Source: Bacillota bacterium
Lineage (GTDB): Bacteria; Bacillota; Dehalobacteriia; UBA4068; UBA4997
Assembly: GCA_021771915.1 (NCBI GenBank)
Contig: JAETNY010000004.1
Location: 1-64,000, forward strand
Length of the DNA stretch: 64,000 nucleotides
Direction of reading: 5' to 3'
Shown piece after piece: positions 26,939 to 35,495 of the stretch. How positions within the stretch are numbered: the stretch's first letter is position 1; each line of letters opens with the position of its first letter. Under the pieces are notes generated by a model. That model was not told the DNA's origin and made no database searches. It worked only from the letters and a program-made list of their open reading frames with translations. The translations under genes and the position numbers were made by a program.

Positions 26939-27985
26939 CTAGTTACGATGTTTGAGTTTGGGAAGATATTGACTGCGCTCCTGCTGTGGACTATTGAGAG
27001 CGTCCATAGCCTTTTCAGCGGATAAGCTTAATGTAGTGATTAAGCTTTGAATGTTTGCCAGCCTTTCTGCAAATCTACCTTTTTCAATGCCTTTTTCAAT
27101 ACCTTTTTCAATACCAATATCAATACCTTTAGCAATACCCTTATCTTCTATTGCCTGACTAAGATTACACATAATTTCAAACTCTCCTTTCATTTCTTTG
27201 CTCATAATAACGCCAAATTTCTCCTGTAAAATTCTTTCTCGTTCTTCACTTTCTATTTCGGTGGAAAGAATAACTTCCAGTAATTCTAAAATACCCTCAT
27301 GATTTTTATCTTCCCTGCGGCCAAGCCCAATTATGAAAACTGACAGCAAATCATAATGAGCCGGATCTTCTTTAGCGCTGCCAACCAGATTTTTCTCAGC
27401 TATATAATACTGATTTATTGTATTACGGCGTTCCTTTGTGGGATTTTTACAAACCCAAATAGATACCACTTTCTTTATCTGTTCATAATGTGATTTAGTA
27501 AATTCTCTGTTATATTGAGCTGAAATCATACGGCAGCAATAGAACAGACCACGCTTAGTCAAAGGATAACCGGGGTTCCATTGTGATTGAGCCTCCACAT
27601 TCACAATCAATCTGGTTAAGCCATCTCTTTTAGGAGCTGTTGCATAGAAACGAATATCGTATACAATAGTTCCCTCTTTGGCCAAAGTATCTTCATTGGC
27701 TGCGCCGTTGATGAGAATATTCTCATCGGGCAATACTGGCGTTGTGCTTATCTCCGGCTCGCCCTCAATATATTTTTCGGCAATATCATTTACATTACAA
27801 TCTTTATATTCTTCCATACAGCCTTTCATTATCCAAGCCAGAAAGATTTTGATAGATAATATTCTTTTGCAGGAAGAGTCAAAAAGAGTTTTCTGGTTAT
27901 CTTTAGTTCTGCTGTTTTCTGCGTTATGGATATTCTGTTCCGTTGCAGTACGGATAATTTGAGCGATGGGCGTTTCAGTCTTCAT
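26939..27985 (-). CDS. Rpn-type PD-(D/E)XK nuclease / recombination-promoting transposase family protein
   Basis: 348 residues, convergent to the relaxase. The nuclease core shows VYDIRFYA then LIVNVEAQSQW, the Asp...Glu-x-Gln pattern of the Rpn/PD-(D/E)XK family transposases, and the C-terminal region has the tandem GIEKGIEKG motif typical of these proteins. Related Rpn proteins are DNA endonucleases that stimulate RecA-independent recombination; some paralogues have been linked to phage defence. No inverted repeats mark it as an autonomous transposon. Ribosome site aaggagtag precedes the ATG on the minus strand. It is the first cargo gene after the transfer module. Confidence 0.8.
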   Translation of the reverse strand: MKTETPIAQIIRTATEQNIHNAENSRTKDNQKTLFDSSCKRILSIKIFLAWIMKGCMEEYKDCNVNDIAEKYIEGEPEISTTPVLPDENILINGAANEDTLAKEGTIVYDIRFYATAPKRDGLTRLIVNVEAQSQWNPGYPLTKRGLFYCCRMISAQYNREFTKSHYEQIKKVVSIWVCKNPTKERRNTINQYYIAEKNLVGSAKEDPAHYDLLSVFIIGLGRREDKNHEGILELLEVILSTEIESEERERILQEKFGVIMSKEMKGEFEIMCNLSQAIEDKGIAKGIDIGIEKGIEKGIEKGRFAERLANIQSLITTLSLSAEKAMDALNSPQQERSQYLPKLKHRN

Positions 27986-28231
27986 TAGCGCTACTCCTTT
28001 GTATTTATTTTAGCACAAGGCAAGCAAAAAGTCTATATTTTTTTGATTGACTAGCTATTTGAAATTTTATCATAGCGCTAAGAGAATTGCCAGCTTGACG
28101 AACTCTTTGCCATGAAAATAGGTTATTAAAAATATAGCTTATGGCATATTATTTTTATTGTCCAAAACTGTTATAATATATATAGCTAAAAATAATTTTG
28201 TTGAAAACTATAATATAACAGGTGATTTTCA

Positions 28232-28573
28232 ATGAAGTATAAATTGGATGAAGAGCTTAAACAAATATTGATTAGTAATATTGTGTTTTTCCGTGAAAAA
28301 ATTGGTATAACTCAATATGAGTTAGCCGATATGATAGGCATTACACAACCGTATATGGCGCAAATTAAAAGCGGCGAAAAGGAAATGAGCATAACTGTTT
28401 TTAATAAGTTATCTAACGCTTTGGGCGTATCAATGAATTCCTTGTTTAGCACTAATAGAAATGATGTCTGCATAAAAAATATTAACGCAATGTTGGCTGG
28501 TCAAACAAAAGAAAATTTAGAATCAATGGAAAGAATGACCAGATTTTATCTGAAAGAATTAGAAAGAAAATAA
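28232..28573 (+). CDS. XRE-family transcriptional regulator
   Basis: 113 residues with an N-terminal helix-turn-helix of the Cro/C1 type (ITQYELADMIGITQPYMAQI, about residues 30-49) and a short helical C-terminal tail. Ribosome site aacaggtgattt precedes ATG 28,232. The 246 bases upstream are AT-rich and hold no gene; a tataat hexamer lies at about 28,172. It may repress the neighbouring cargo, but no operator repeat was found. Confidence 0.8.
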   Translation: MKYKLDEELKQILISNIVFFREKIGITQYELADMIGITQPYMAQIKSGEKEMSITVFNKLSNALGVSMNSLFSTNRNDVCIKNINAMLAGQTKENLESMERMTRFYLKELERK

Positions 28574-28599
28574 GGCTAAAATAATGATTCTTGAAAGAG

Positions 28600-28628
28600 T
28601 TGGCAAAGCAAAGAAAACGTGATAAAAT
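28600..28628 (+). promoter_or_regulatory. Sigma-A-like promoter of the ECF sigma gene
   Basis: ttggca (28,600-28,605), a 17-base spacer and taaaat (28,623-28,628) form a good housekeeping promoter 56 bases before the sigma start. The sigma gene itself therefore does not appear to need the element proposed as the ECF promoter, which lies after it. Confidence 0.6.
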
Positions 28629-28683
28629 ATAGTTAGGCTAAAATATTCAAAGAAATTATTAAATCAAAATGAGGAATAATTGA

Positions 28684-29220
28684 ATGAAAGAATTGGAGCC
28701 AGAAAAGAAAAAATTTGTTGATAAATTATATAGAGAGCAGTATACATCTCTTTTAGATTATGCTAAAATATTTTTAGATGAGTCCAGTGCAGAGGAAGCT
28801 GTGCAAGATGTTTTTCGGGATGCTTGCGTAAAAATAGATAGTATTATGGCCAGTGAAAATCCAATAGGCTGGTTGGTTAACGCATTAAAGTTTTCTATCG
28901 GTAAAATTAAGCGAAAAAAAGAACAATATGCCAGAACGATAGTTTTAATGCCAGTATATCTTGACAGCGATGATAATGTGGAAACTAGTATTGAGGATAT
29001 TCCTGATACTAATCCGCCAGATGAAGATGTTGATTTTTTGTATTCTGATTTATCAGTACATAAAGAGTTTCAGTTAATGAAGCAATATGCTGTTGAAGAT
29101 AAATCCATTAAAGAGATAGCAGATGAGCAAGGTATAAGCATAAATGCCTGCAAACAGAAACTTTATAGGTGTAGATTGAAACTTAAAAAATTATGGGACA
29201 AACAAAATGAAAAAACTTAA
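28684..29220 (+). CDS. ECF-type RNA polymerase sigma factor
   Basis: 178 residues. Region 2 (YTSLLDYAKIFLDESSAEEAVQDVF, about 19-43) and region 4 (SIKEIADEQGISINACKQKLYR, about 139-160) are typical of extracytoplasmic-function sigma factors, which respond to envelope stress through an anti-sigma factor. The next gene encodes a single-span membrane protein with a cytosolic N terminus, the expected partner. Between the two lies the first of three copies of a 43-bp two-part motif, the proposed target promoter. Confidence 0.85.
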   Translation: MKELEPEKKKFVDKLYREQYTSLLDYAKIFLDESSAEEAVQDVFRDACVKIDSIMASENPIGWLVNALKFSIGKIKRKKEQYARTIVLMPVYLDSDDNVETSIEDIPDTNPPDEDVDFLYSDLSVHKEFQLMKQYAVEDKSIKEIADEQGISINACKQKLYRCRLKLKKLWDKQNEKT

Positions 29221-29226
29221 AAAATA

Positions 29227-29269
29227 GCGTTACCTTTTCCATTTGTGATGGTGTATATATAATAGAGGG
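29227..29269 (+). promoter_or_regulatory. Proposed ECF promoter, copy 1
   Basis: GCGTTACCTTTT, 12 variable bases, then GTGTATATATAATAGAGGG. The same two blocks with the same spacing recur at 30,755 and 32,873. It lies 12 bases before the anti-sigma gene, and its AGAGGGGAGG end also supplies the ribosome site, so the transcript would start with almost no leader. The two-part form and its place after the sigma gene suggest recognition by that sigma factor; this is inference. Confidence 0.65.
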
Positions 29270-29281
29270 GAGGTTTAGATT

Positions 29282-30166
29282 ATGTCAAAGGTCGAAGATA
29301 AAGGGCGTCAAAATTCAAAATACGATAAATTCGACAAGCTTGATACGGCTACTTTAGAGGCGATTCTGCGAGCTGATTTTGGCGCCCCAGAGGCTGAACA
29401 GCTGGCAGCGGAAGAAGTTTTGTATATTGCCAGTCTGGTTGCAGAACGTCGGAAATTTTCAAGGCCAGATATTGATAAAGCGCAGGAAGAATTTTATCAA
29501 TATTATTATCCGTTGGATAGGCCGATATATGATTTTGGTGATGAAGAAGATGATTCTCAAAACAAAATTCAAACCGAAACGACGCAATATAAAAATGACA
29601 AGAAGGTGCTGCCGTTTTATAAAAAGGCTTGGCGCAAATTTGCCAGTGTAGCCGCTGTTTTGGTTTTATTTATGTTTGTCGGTACTGTTACGGCATATGC
29701 CTTGGGATATAATCCTTTTCCGGTCAGGCCGGTATGGGATGAAGAACATTTTTGGTTTGAGAAAGATGTGCCAACCTTTGAAATGTTGCAAGCTGTATCA
29801 AAATATGAAAATATAGATAATTTGATTCCCCAATGGCTACCTAATGGCTATAAATTTGAAAAGATAGAAACATCTGAAAATGATTCAAGGATCAGTCTTA
29901 CTTCAAGCTATTATAAAGAAACAGAAAATAATACGGAAGTAATAAGTATTAGTTGTTTATATCTTAATGATTATAAAAATACTCTTTATGAAAAAGACGC
30001 ATATGATGTTATTACTTATCCAGTGCATAATACAGATTATTACATTATGACAGATAAAGAATATTTAACAGTTGCCTGGAACAGCGGTAACACTGAATAT
30101 TATATTACCGGCGAAATATCTGTCGACGATGCTAAAAAGATGATTGATTCTATTTATGATGATTAG
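29282..30166 (+). CDS. Membrane anti-sigma factor with DUF4367-like outer domain
   Basis: 294 residues: a cytosolic charged N-terminal part (1-118), one membrane segment (about 120-142, SVAAVLVLFMFVGTV) and an outer domain whose IPQWLPNGYKFEKIE motif is that of DUF4367, common in clostridial anti-sigma factors. It directly follows the ECF sigma gene and has a gggaggttt ribosome site. It should hold the sigma factor at the membrane until an envelope signal releases it. The N-terminal zinc-finger type of anti-sigma domain is not visible. Confidence 0.8.
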   Translation: MSKVEDKGRQNSKYDKFDKLDTATLEAILRADFGAPEAEQLAAEEVLYIASLVAERRKFSRPDIDKAQEEFYQYYYPLDRPIYDFGDEEDDSQNKIQTETTQYKNDKKVLPFYKKAWRKFASVAAVLVLFMFVGTVTAYALGYNPFPVRPVWDEEHFWFEKDVPTFEMLQAVSKYENIDNLIPQWLPNGYKFEKIETSENDSRISLTSSYYKETENNTEVISISCLYLNDYKNTLYEKDAYDVITYPVHNTDYYIMTDKEYLTVAWNSGNTEYYITGEISVDDAKKMIDSIYDD

Positions 30167-30177
30167 GAGTGAAAAAA

Positions 30178-30606
30178 ATGCGTAAAAAAATTGCCTTGTT
30201 GGCGTTGCTTTTATTTACTGTTTTTGGTATGGCAACAGTTGCTAATGCTGCTATTTATTCCAGTGATTACATAGCAGTTGCCCAATCTGATATTACTGCG
30301 AAACGTGATGGAAGTTTGGATATTAATTTTTCCATAAACGGTCGTAATGTGATGGAGCAGCTGGGCGTAAAAACTATTATTTTGCAGGAAAGAGCTAACT
30401 CAAACCAAAGCTGGAGCGAGGTTGAAACATTTACTTATGGTGATTATCCTAATATGATGGGTTATAAGACAAATTATCACGAATCTAAAGTAACTTATTA
30501 TAATGCAATATCTGGATATGAATATCGTGCAAAGGTATATTTTTATGCAGAAAATGGTGGTTATGATTCCCGTGAGTATATTACAGTAGCCGTTAGAGCA
30601 AAATAG
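30178..30606 (+). CDS. Small exported protein of the sigma regulon
   Basis: 142 residues from ATG 30,178 (taggag site). A clear signal peptide ends at NANAA (about residue 25). The mature part is Tyr-rich and probably all beta-strand, similar in feel to single fibronectin/Ig-like domains; I recognise no family. It lies 11 bases after the anti-sigma gene and is the last gene of the operon before a terminator, so it would be co-expressed with the regulator. Confidence 0.7.
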   Translation: MRKKIALLALLLFTVFGMATVANAAIYSSDYIAVAQSDITAKRDGSLDINFSINGRNVMEQLGVKTIILQERANSNQSWSEVETFTYGDYPNMMGYKTNYHESKVTYYNAISGYEYRAKVYFYAENGGYDSREYITVAVRAK

Positions 30607-30622
30607 TAAAAATTTAAGAATT

Positions 30623-30665
30623 AAAATGCTTTGTAAGTTTGTATTCAGCTTGCAAAGCATTTTTA
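30623..30665 (+). terminator. Terminator after the sigma/anti-sigma operon
   Basis: aaaatgctttg and caaagcatttt pair perfectly over 11 positions, with partial pairing continuing inward, followed by T residues. Confidence 0.8.
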
Positions 30666-30754
30666 CTATGTAAAGGTTGTTATTATTTTGTTAGAAATTT
30701 GCTGTTAATACTTTGAAATGAAGTATAGAAAAATTTTTGAAAAAATAAAAATAT

Positions 30755-30797
30755 GCGTTACCTTTTGGGGTTTTCGTGGTGTATATATAATAGAGGG
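30755..30797 (+). promoter_or_regulatory. Proposed ECF promoter, copy 2
   Basis: GCGTTACCTTTT, 12 bases, GTGTATATATAATAGAGGG, identical in both blocks to copy 1. The preceding AAAAATAAAAAT and the following GGTAAAA stretch are also shared with copy 3, so copies 2 and 3 share more than the promoter. It would drive the lipoprotein gene at 31,085 through a leader of about 290 bases. Confidence 0.65.
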
Positions 30798-31084
30798 TAA
30801 AAATTACAAACAAATTATCGAAAACTAAACTGGACAAGTTTATACAGGAGAAAGGAGGATAGATTGTTTAGTTGTGGAGGGCCACTCTGTGTGGCGATTT
30901 AGTAAAAAAAGAAAATTGCTTGTAATTATACTTCCTCAAAAGAATAATACGGGATAGATGAGATATTTATGTTTTGAATAATTGGGAAAGAAAGTGAAGC
31001 CAATGGATAATTAAACTATATATTTTGGAGTTAGAGTTGTTGAAAAGTCTGTCATATTAAAGATTCAGGAGGAAATTAACAGCT
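30798..31084 (+). other. Long leader of the lipoprotein gene with a possible 12-codon peptide
   Basis: No large gene lies here. The sequence has a strong ribosome site (aaaggagg) followed by a TTG and a 12-codon frame (MFSCGGPLCVAI) near 30,865-30,903. Parts of the leader (gaggatag and later a cttctcaaaa-like stretch) resemble the leader after promoter copy 3. It may be a regulatory leader; the peptide is not proven. Confidence 0.35.
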
Positions 31085-31924
31085 ATGCTTAAAAAAACTG
31101 TAGCATTACTTCTTTTAGTGTTAATTCAATTTGCCGTTTGTGCTTGTGCGGATAATAATACAGTTGCTAATACAGATGATAATACTGAAAGCAATAACCA
31201 ACCAACCTTTACCTGTGAGTTAGATAGAGAGCAGGCAGAATTGGTACTGACCTATGCGGACGGTCATACCGTTCGGTTTCCCATGACTGATAAGTTATTT
31301 TTAGGTGGTTGGGATAATGAGGAGTATGACTATGTAGCCCATGGTTTAAGTTGGGCTGTTTACGAGGATATCTCTGCAGTATTTATTCCGGCTTCTTTTA
31401 TGTTATCAGATAGAGACAGTGTTTTGGAGATTAGCCGGGATGCAGGCGAAACCTGGCAGGAGATGACGGTTCCGGCAGACAAGCATGATATTACTAAAAG
31501 TGTTATCGGTTTTACCTCACAAGATAATATTTGGTTACTGTTAGAAGGTGAATTGGGGGCAACTCAAGCCTGTTTGCGTTTTTATAAGTCCGAAGATGGT
31601 GGTAATACCTGGACGTATGAAGAGCTTGGGAAGCCGGTTATCGGAGGACAATTGGATTATATTGATTTTTTGTCTGAAGACGAGGGCTATCTTTCGGTTG
31701 CCGCCGGCATATTTGGGTCTGCTCCATTACTGTATAAGACGATTGACGGCGGTCAATCGTGGATTGAATGTACGGTAGAAACCAAGATAAAAGAAGGCGA
31801 TTATTTTCGCATTGTCAATATTCGTTATAATGACAATATTCTTATAATGTATGGTCATCTGGCACATAATGGCGGTGAAATTACCCTGACTTCTGAAGAT
31901 GGGCTGACTTGGATTCAACAATAA
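31085..31924 (+). CDS. Exported lipoprotein with Asp-box (BNR) repeats
   Basis: 279 residues. A lipoprotein signal ends near residue 21 (FAVCAC). Four Asp-box motifs (SRDAGETW, SEDGGNTW, TIDGGQSW, TSEDGLTW) indicate a beta-propeller like those of sialidase/YCF48-type proteins. Asp boxes are structural, and no sialidase catalytic residues are evident, so binding or assembly is as likely as enzymatic action. The ribosome site is aggagg. It lies behind promoter copy 2 with the DUF1906 gene following. Confidence 0.7.
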   Translation: MLKKTVALLLLVLIQFAVCACADNNTVANTDDNTESNNQPTFTCELDREQAELVLTYADGHTVRFPMTDKLFLGGWDNEEYDYVAHGLSWAVYEDISAVFIPASFMLSDRDSVLEISRDAGETWQEMTVPADKHDITKSVIGFTSQDNIWLLLEGELGATQACLRFYKSEDGGNTWTYEELGKPVIGGQLDYIDFLSEDEGYLSVAAGIFGSAPLLYKTIDGGQSWIECTVETKIKEGDYFRIVNIRYNDNILIMYGHLAHNGGEITLTSEDGLTWIQQ

Positions 31925-32003
31925 ATTGCTGTGATAGTTAATTATAAAACAATATCAAATTTTATTTAACTTTACGTTTTAAAAAATATGAGGAGTGATT
32001 ATT

Positions 32004-32651
32004 ATGACAAAAGGTTTGGATACTGTTCGTCAGCTTAGTCAAAGCATGCTTAATGCGGTACCTGCAGATCGTGAATTTATTGGTCGCTATTATAGTAGAG
32101 AAAAACCGGAAAAAAGGCTAACTGTTGCTGAAGCCGAGCGCATTTGCGATTCTGGGCATTCTATTTTCAGTATATATCAAGATGCTAATAATTACGCATC
32201 AGCATTTCACACTGAAAATGGTCTCTATGATGCTGATTATGCCTGGAAATATGCCCAATCTGTTGGACAACCCACCAATACTCCCATTTATTTTGCAGTT
32301 GATTTTGATGTAGATGATCCTGCTCCCGGTGAAACCAAAAAGGATACCCTAAAGCGAATATACGATTATTTTAAAGCAATACAAGGCCAATTTGCTATTT
32401 GGAATAACAAAGGCGCCCTTAATTACAAAATTGGCGTATATGGTTGCGGCGAAATATGCCAGTATATAAAACAAGATTGTGGACTCGCAACCTACTCTTT
32501 CTTGGCAAGATCCAAAGGTTGGTCGGGATATGATGATTATAATTATCCGTCAAAGTACAATCTCAAGCAGATTGCTCTAGTTTCTTATGGCGGTGTGGAT
32601 TTTGATACTGTTGAGAGCGGTAATGGTAGTTTCGGCAGTTGGAGAGTATAA
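32004..32651 (+). CDS. DUF1906 / Rv2525c-like glycoside-hydrolase-fold protein
   Basis: 215 residues from ATG 32,004 (gaggagtgat site). The whole protein matches the DUF1906 pattern: TKGLDTV start, EFIGRYY, YFAVDFDVDD and the C-terminal VDFDTVESG. The fold is a TIM barrel related to GH25 lysozymes, with acidic residues in FAVDFDVD at the pocket; wall or glycan binding/cleavage is possible. No signal peptide is visible, unlike its neighbours, so export is unexplained. Probably in one transcript with the Asp-box lipoprotein gene. Confidence 0.75.
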   Translation: MTKGLDTVRQLSQSMLNAVPADREFIGRYYSREKPEKRLTVAEAERICDSGHSIFSIYQDANNYASAFHTENGLYDADYAWKYAQSVGQPTNTPIYFAVDFDVDDPAPGETKKDTLKRIYDYFKAIQGQFAIWNNKGALNYKIGVYGCGEICQYIKQDCGLATYSFLARSKGWSGYDDYNYPSKYNLKQIALVSYGGVDFDTVESGNGSFGSWRV

Positions 32652-32752
32652 TAATAAAGAATATGTTATAGATAAGTATAACAATTATTCTTCAATTTTG
32701 TAGCCAAGTTGTAAAAATTATATTTATAAAATGAGCTGTAAAAGCAGCTTCT

Positions 32753-32796
32753 AAAAAGGCTTGGTATGTCGTATAAAGGCAGACCGAGCCTTTTTG
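32753..32796 (+). terminator. Terminator after the DUF1906 gene
   Basis: aaaaaggcttggt pairs with accgagccttttt (one mismatch or wobble) across a short loop, ending in T residues. Confidence 0.8.
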
Positions 32797-32872
32797 TATA
32801 AAAGAGTAAAGAAATTGCCAAACAAGGTAGCAAATGCTCTGATGTATTTTTTTTGAAAAAAATAAAAATTTT

Positions 32873-32915
32873 GCGTTACCTTTTGGGGTTTTAGTGGTGT
32901 ATATATTATAGAGGG
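32873..32915 (+). promoter_or_regulatory. Proposed ECF promoter, copy 3
   Basis: GCGTTACCTTTT, 12 bases, GTGTATATATTATAGAGGG; one base differs from copies 1 and 2 in the second block. It precedes the exported-protein gene at 33,072 with a leader of about 155 bases that carries a gggaggatag ribosome-site-like sequence without an obvious gene. Confidence 0.65.
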
Positions 32916-33071
32916 TAAAATTTACCAATAATTTGCTGAAAACGGTAAGCTTTTCATGTGCGGATTGAAAATTTATAGCCAGAGGGAGGATAGAGGTCGT
33001 TTAACCGTTATGAATGGTGAATTGATTGGAGTTTGCTTCTCAAAAAAATAATTATGAAAGAGGTAACTAAA

Positions 33072-33971
33072 ATGAAAAAATTCAGATTGTTGGGTTTGAT
33101 TTTAACACTTTGTATGTGCTTTGCGATTGCAATGCCGGCGCTGGCGGTTGATATTGCGGATAATTCTAACGAGCAAATTCCATATAGAATGGAGCCGAGT
33201 ACAGTTGTTTTATATGATTCGGATTGCAAAATGTTTGTAATAAATGATGGGGCTGATGCTCCCAAGCGTATGTATTCAAGAACTGCTAATCCGGCTAATG
33301 AATCTGTTGCGGGTATTGCAGAAGAAGAAGAAATAGTGGCTCAAATTCTGGAAGAATCTAAAAATTTATCTGATATTTATATGCCACATAATGATACTGT
33401 CAGACCTAATACTATGGTAATTTATGGCACAGATGGATATATAAATCACATTTATCCTATTACAGAAGAATACCTGAAAACGTATGCGTCAAGAAACTAT
33501 CAAACAATAGATGCAGTAACTGAATTAGGAGCTAATATAGAATATGGTGTAATGACGCTTGATGATATCTATGTTGATGATTCTGTGTATCCTCCATTAA
33601 AACGAGGGAAACGTTTGGCTCCAAATAATTACATTATTGACGATAATAATAGTATTCGTATAACATCGAGTTATGTTATGGGTACTGGAAGATTGACCAC
33701 TTTCAATGATCCTATAGGTGAAAACGGTGACAGTTATCCCAATAAGGCTGGTGATTGTGCTACAAGAAGAAATATAGATAATGCACCATTTCACCAAACT
33801 ATCCATGTACGTAATTTAGATAATAACATTGAAAAATATATGCGCAAAAATGATAATGGTGATTTAGACTATGCCGTGTTAGACATTTTTAAGTGGGATG
33901 GAATCCTTATGGGAGAAAAATATTCTTCTACTTTCACATTTGAAAATGGTAGATACTACTATGAATTCTAA
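33072..33971 (+). CDS. Exported protein of unknown function
   Basis: 299 residues from ATG 33,072 (aaagaggt site; the longer frame from 33,033 is unlikely). The signal peptide ends at PALAVD (about residue 25). The mature part contains no repeat or motif that I recognise; Asp/Asn-rich turns suggest a beta-rich fold. It lies behind promoter copy 3 and its stop overlaps the next start by one base, so the two products probably act together. Confidence 0.7.
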   Translation: MKKFRLLGLILTLCMCFAIAMPALAVDIADNSNEQIPYRMEPSTVVLYDSDCKMFVINDGADAPKRMYSRTANPANESVAGIAEEEEIVAQILEESKNLSDIYMPHNDTVRPNTMVIYGTDGYINHIYPITEEYLKTYASRNYQTIDAVTELGANIEYGVMTLDDIYVDDSVYPPLKRGKRLAPNNYIIDDNNSIRITSSYVMGTGRLTTFNDPIGENGDSYPNKAGDCATRRNIDNAPFHQTIHVRNLDNNIEKYMRKNDNGDLDYAVLDIFKWDGILMGEKYSSTFTFENGRYYYEF

Positions 33972-34984
33972 TGATAATATTGCAACGAAAAAGATATTTT
34001 GCTTTACTTTTATTAAGCATATGCATATTAGTATGTGTGTTAATATATTTTTCTAATCAGAATAAAGTTGTTTATAAAGAATACATCTCCATTACAGAAA
34101 CATATCAAAATAATAATGATGAGCTGATAACCAAATTGTCTGTATTCTTTCCTGATACAAAAGAAAGTGAAAATGTATTTGAGTTCCCTTATACTGCCCA
34201 GTATCCTTTGGGTGTTGTAGATTTAGCCGGTAATATGGTATATTTTTCTGCTGATGTTGATGGTGTTGGCGACCAAATATTTTCTTATAATTTAAGAACT
34301 AAGGAAACTGAACAACTAACTGATAATTTGTTTGCTATAAATTACATTATCCCAACCAGACATACTGTTTATTTTGCTGCCTGCAAATCAGGTACATCTA
34401 ATGTGTGTCTAGGTGCATATGATAAACAGACTGGTGAAATAAAATATTGGGGCGATGATAAAGATACAAATATTGAAGATATTTGTATCGATGAAGCAAA
34501 TAAGAAAATATACTTAATATCATATTCGGAAAAAGAAGATCGTTATAATTTACAACATCAGGATAATGGTTTTACCATTGCTAAGCATAGGGTAGTAGAA
34601 TTAGATTTTGATTTGCAAACAAGTAGAGAATTGTGCAGTATGGATAATGAATGGATTAGAATGCTTGTATTAAACAATTATAAACTATTAATTATATTTG
34701 ACCATCAATACAATAATTCTATTGTTCCGTCAGAAGCAATTTATTATGATTTACTGGATAATTCTCAAAATTCATTTTCTCTGCCACCGTACAGAATGCA
34801 GCAAGGTGGAGCTGCTTTCGCCGAAAATGGAGATATAATATATGTTACATCACAACTAGAAAACGGCGGTAAAAGAAATATTTACAGTTACAATCTGAAA
34901 ACACAAGAGTATGTTTTATTATATGAGGCTCCAGAATTAGGCAAAGGTTTTATTAATAACTGGCAACTCATAAGTGAAGAATAG
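33971..34984 (+). CDS. Membrane-anchored beta-propeller-like protein
   Basis: 337 residues. The N terminus has one hydrophobic anchor (about 8-27, FALLLLSICILVCVLIYF). The rest shows repeats such as MVYFSADVDGVGDQIFSYNL, TVYFAACK and YVTSQLENGGKRNIYSYNL, reminiscent of TolB/DUF5050-type propeller blades. Start and upstream stop overlap (TAATG), giving translational coupling. Probably an extracellular sensor or binding protein; no enzyme motif is visible. Confidence 0.65.
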   Translation: MIILQRKRYFALLLLSICILVCVLIYFSNQNKVVYKEYISITETYQNNNDELITKLSVFFPDTKESENVFEFPYTAQYPLGVVDLAGNMVYFSADVDGVGDQIFSYNLRTKETEQLTDNLFAINYIIPTRHTVYFAACKSGTSNVCLGAYDKQTGEIKYWGDDKDTNIEDICIDEANKKIYLISYSEKEDRYNLQHQDNGFTIAKHRVVELDFDLQTSRELCSMDNEWIRMLVLNNYKLLIIFDHQYNNSIVPSEAIYYDLLDNSQNSFSLPPYRMQQGGAAFAENGDIIYVTSQLENGGKRNIYSYNLKTQEYVLLYEAPELGKGFINNWQLISEE

Positions 34985-35010
34985 ATTATGTAAGTTTATA
35001 ACAGAATATG

Positions 35011-35083
35011 TAAACAGCTTTTAGGCCGGTGGTAATATTCATTTCCGTTAGCCAACCATTCCTGCCGGCCGCTAGGCTGTTTA
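35011..35083 (+). terminator. Extended hairpin after the propeller gene
   Basis: taaacagc pairs with gctgttta at the base, ggccgg with ccggcc in the middle and tggt with acca near the top. No long T-run follows. It is the only notable structure in the 188-base gap. Confidence 0.45.
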
Positions 35084-35172
35084 TCACTAATATAATATTG
35101 CATTAAGCAGTATTATAAAAAACCTGACAGAGAATACAGCATAGATATAATGCTACTGGAAAGGAAATAACA

Positions 35173-35361
35173 ATGCCTATTCCGTTGAAAGAAAGCAATA
35201 AAATCAAAAATTTGCACTGGCTTTGCTGCCCAAACTGTGGTGTTGGAATCAGTATCGGGGTTTATCATCAAATTACACTGGTATTCTTCTCTTTTTATTG
35301 CTCAAAATGCCAAACAGAAAAATTAATCAATATAATAAGATTGCAAATAAATAAAATCTAA
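35173..35361 (+). CDS. Cysteine-rich KTR family ICE protein
   Basis: 62 residues with two Cys-x2-Cys pairs (CPNC, CSKC) 25-30 residues apart, ending KLINIIRLQINKI, the pattern of the Cys_rich_KTR family of small zinc-ribbon proteins, which occur mostly in conjugative elements. It marks a return from the variable cargo to common ICE genes. Function unknown; a ribosome site (ggaaagga) precedes the ATG. Confidence 0.7.
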   Translation: MPIPLKESNKIKNLHWLCCPNCGVGISIGVYHQITLVFFSFYCSKCQTEKLINIIRLQINKI

Positions 35362-35405
35362 GAACCCGAATCGTAATATCAGAGGATTTGGGTTCTTTTT
35401 CTTTA
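35361..35405 (+). terminator. Terminator after the KTR gene
   Basis: agaacccgaatc pairs with gatttgggttct (one wobble), followed by a T-run through about 35,404. Confidence 0.85.
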
Positions 35406-35495
35406 TGCGGTTTCGTATTTATCTTGGCTGTCGTTCGCCTCCTTATTTTCAAGGTTTCTAAATTATAGAAATTTTGAGATTAAGGAGATTTTTTT

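Noticed and set aside
26939-27985. The Rpn-type gene as an independent insertion sequence
   Set aside because: I found no terminal inverted repeats or target duplication at its borders, and the family is usually not flanked by them.
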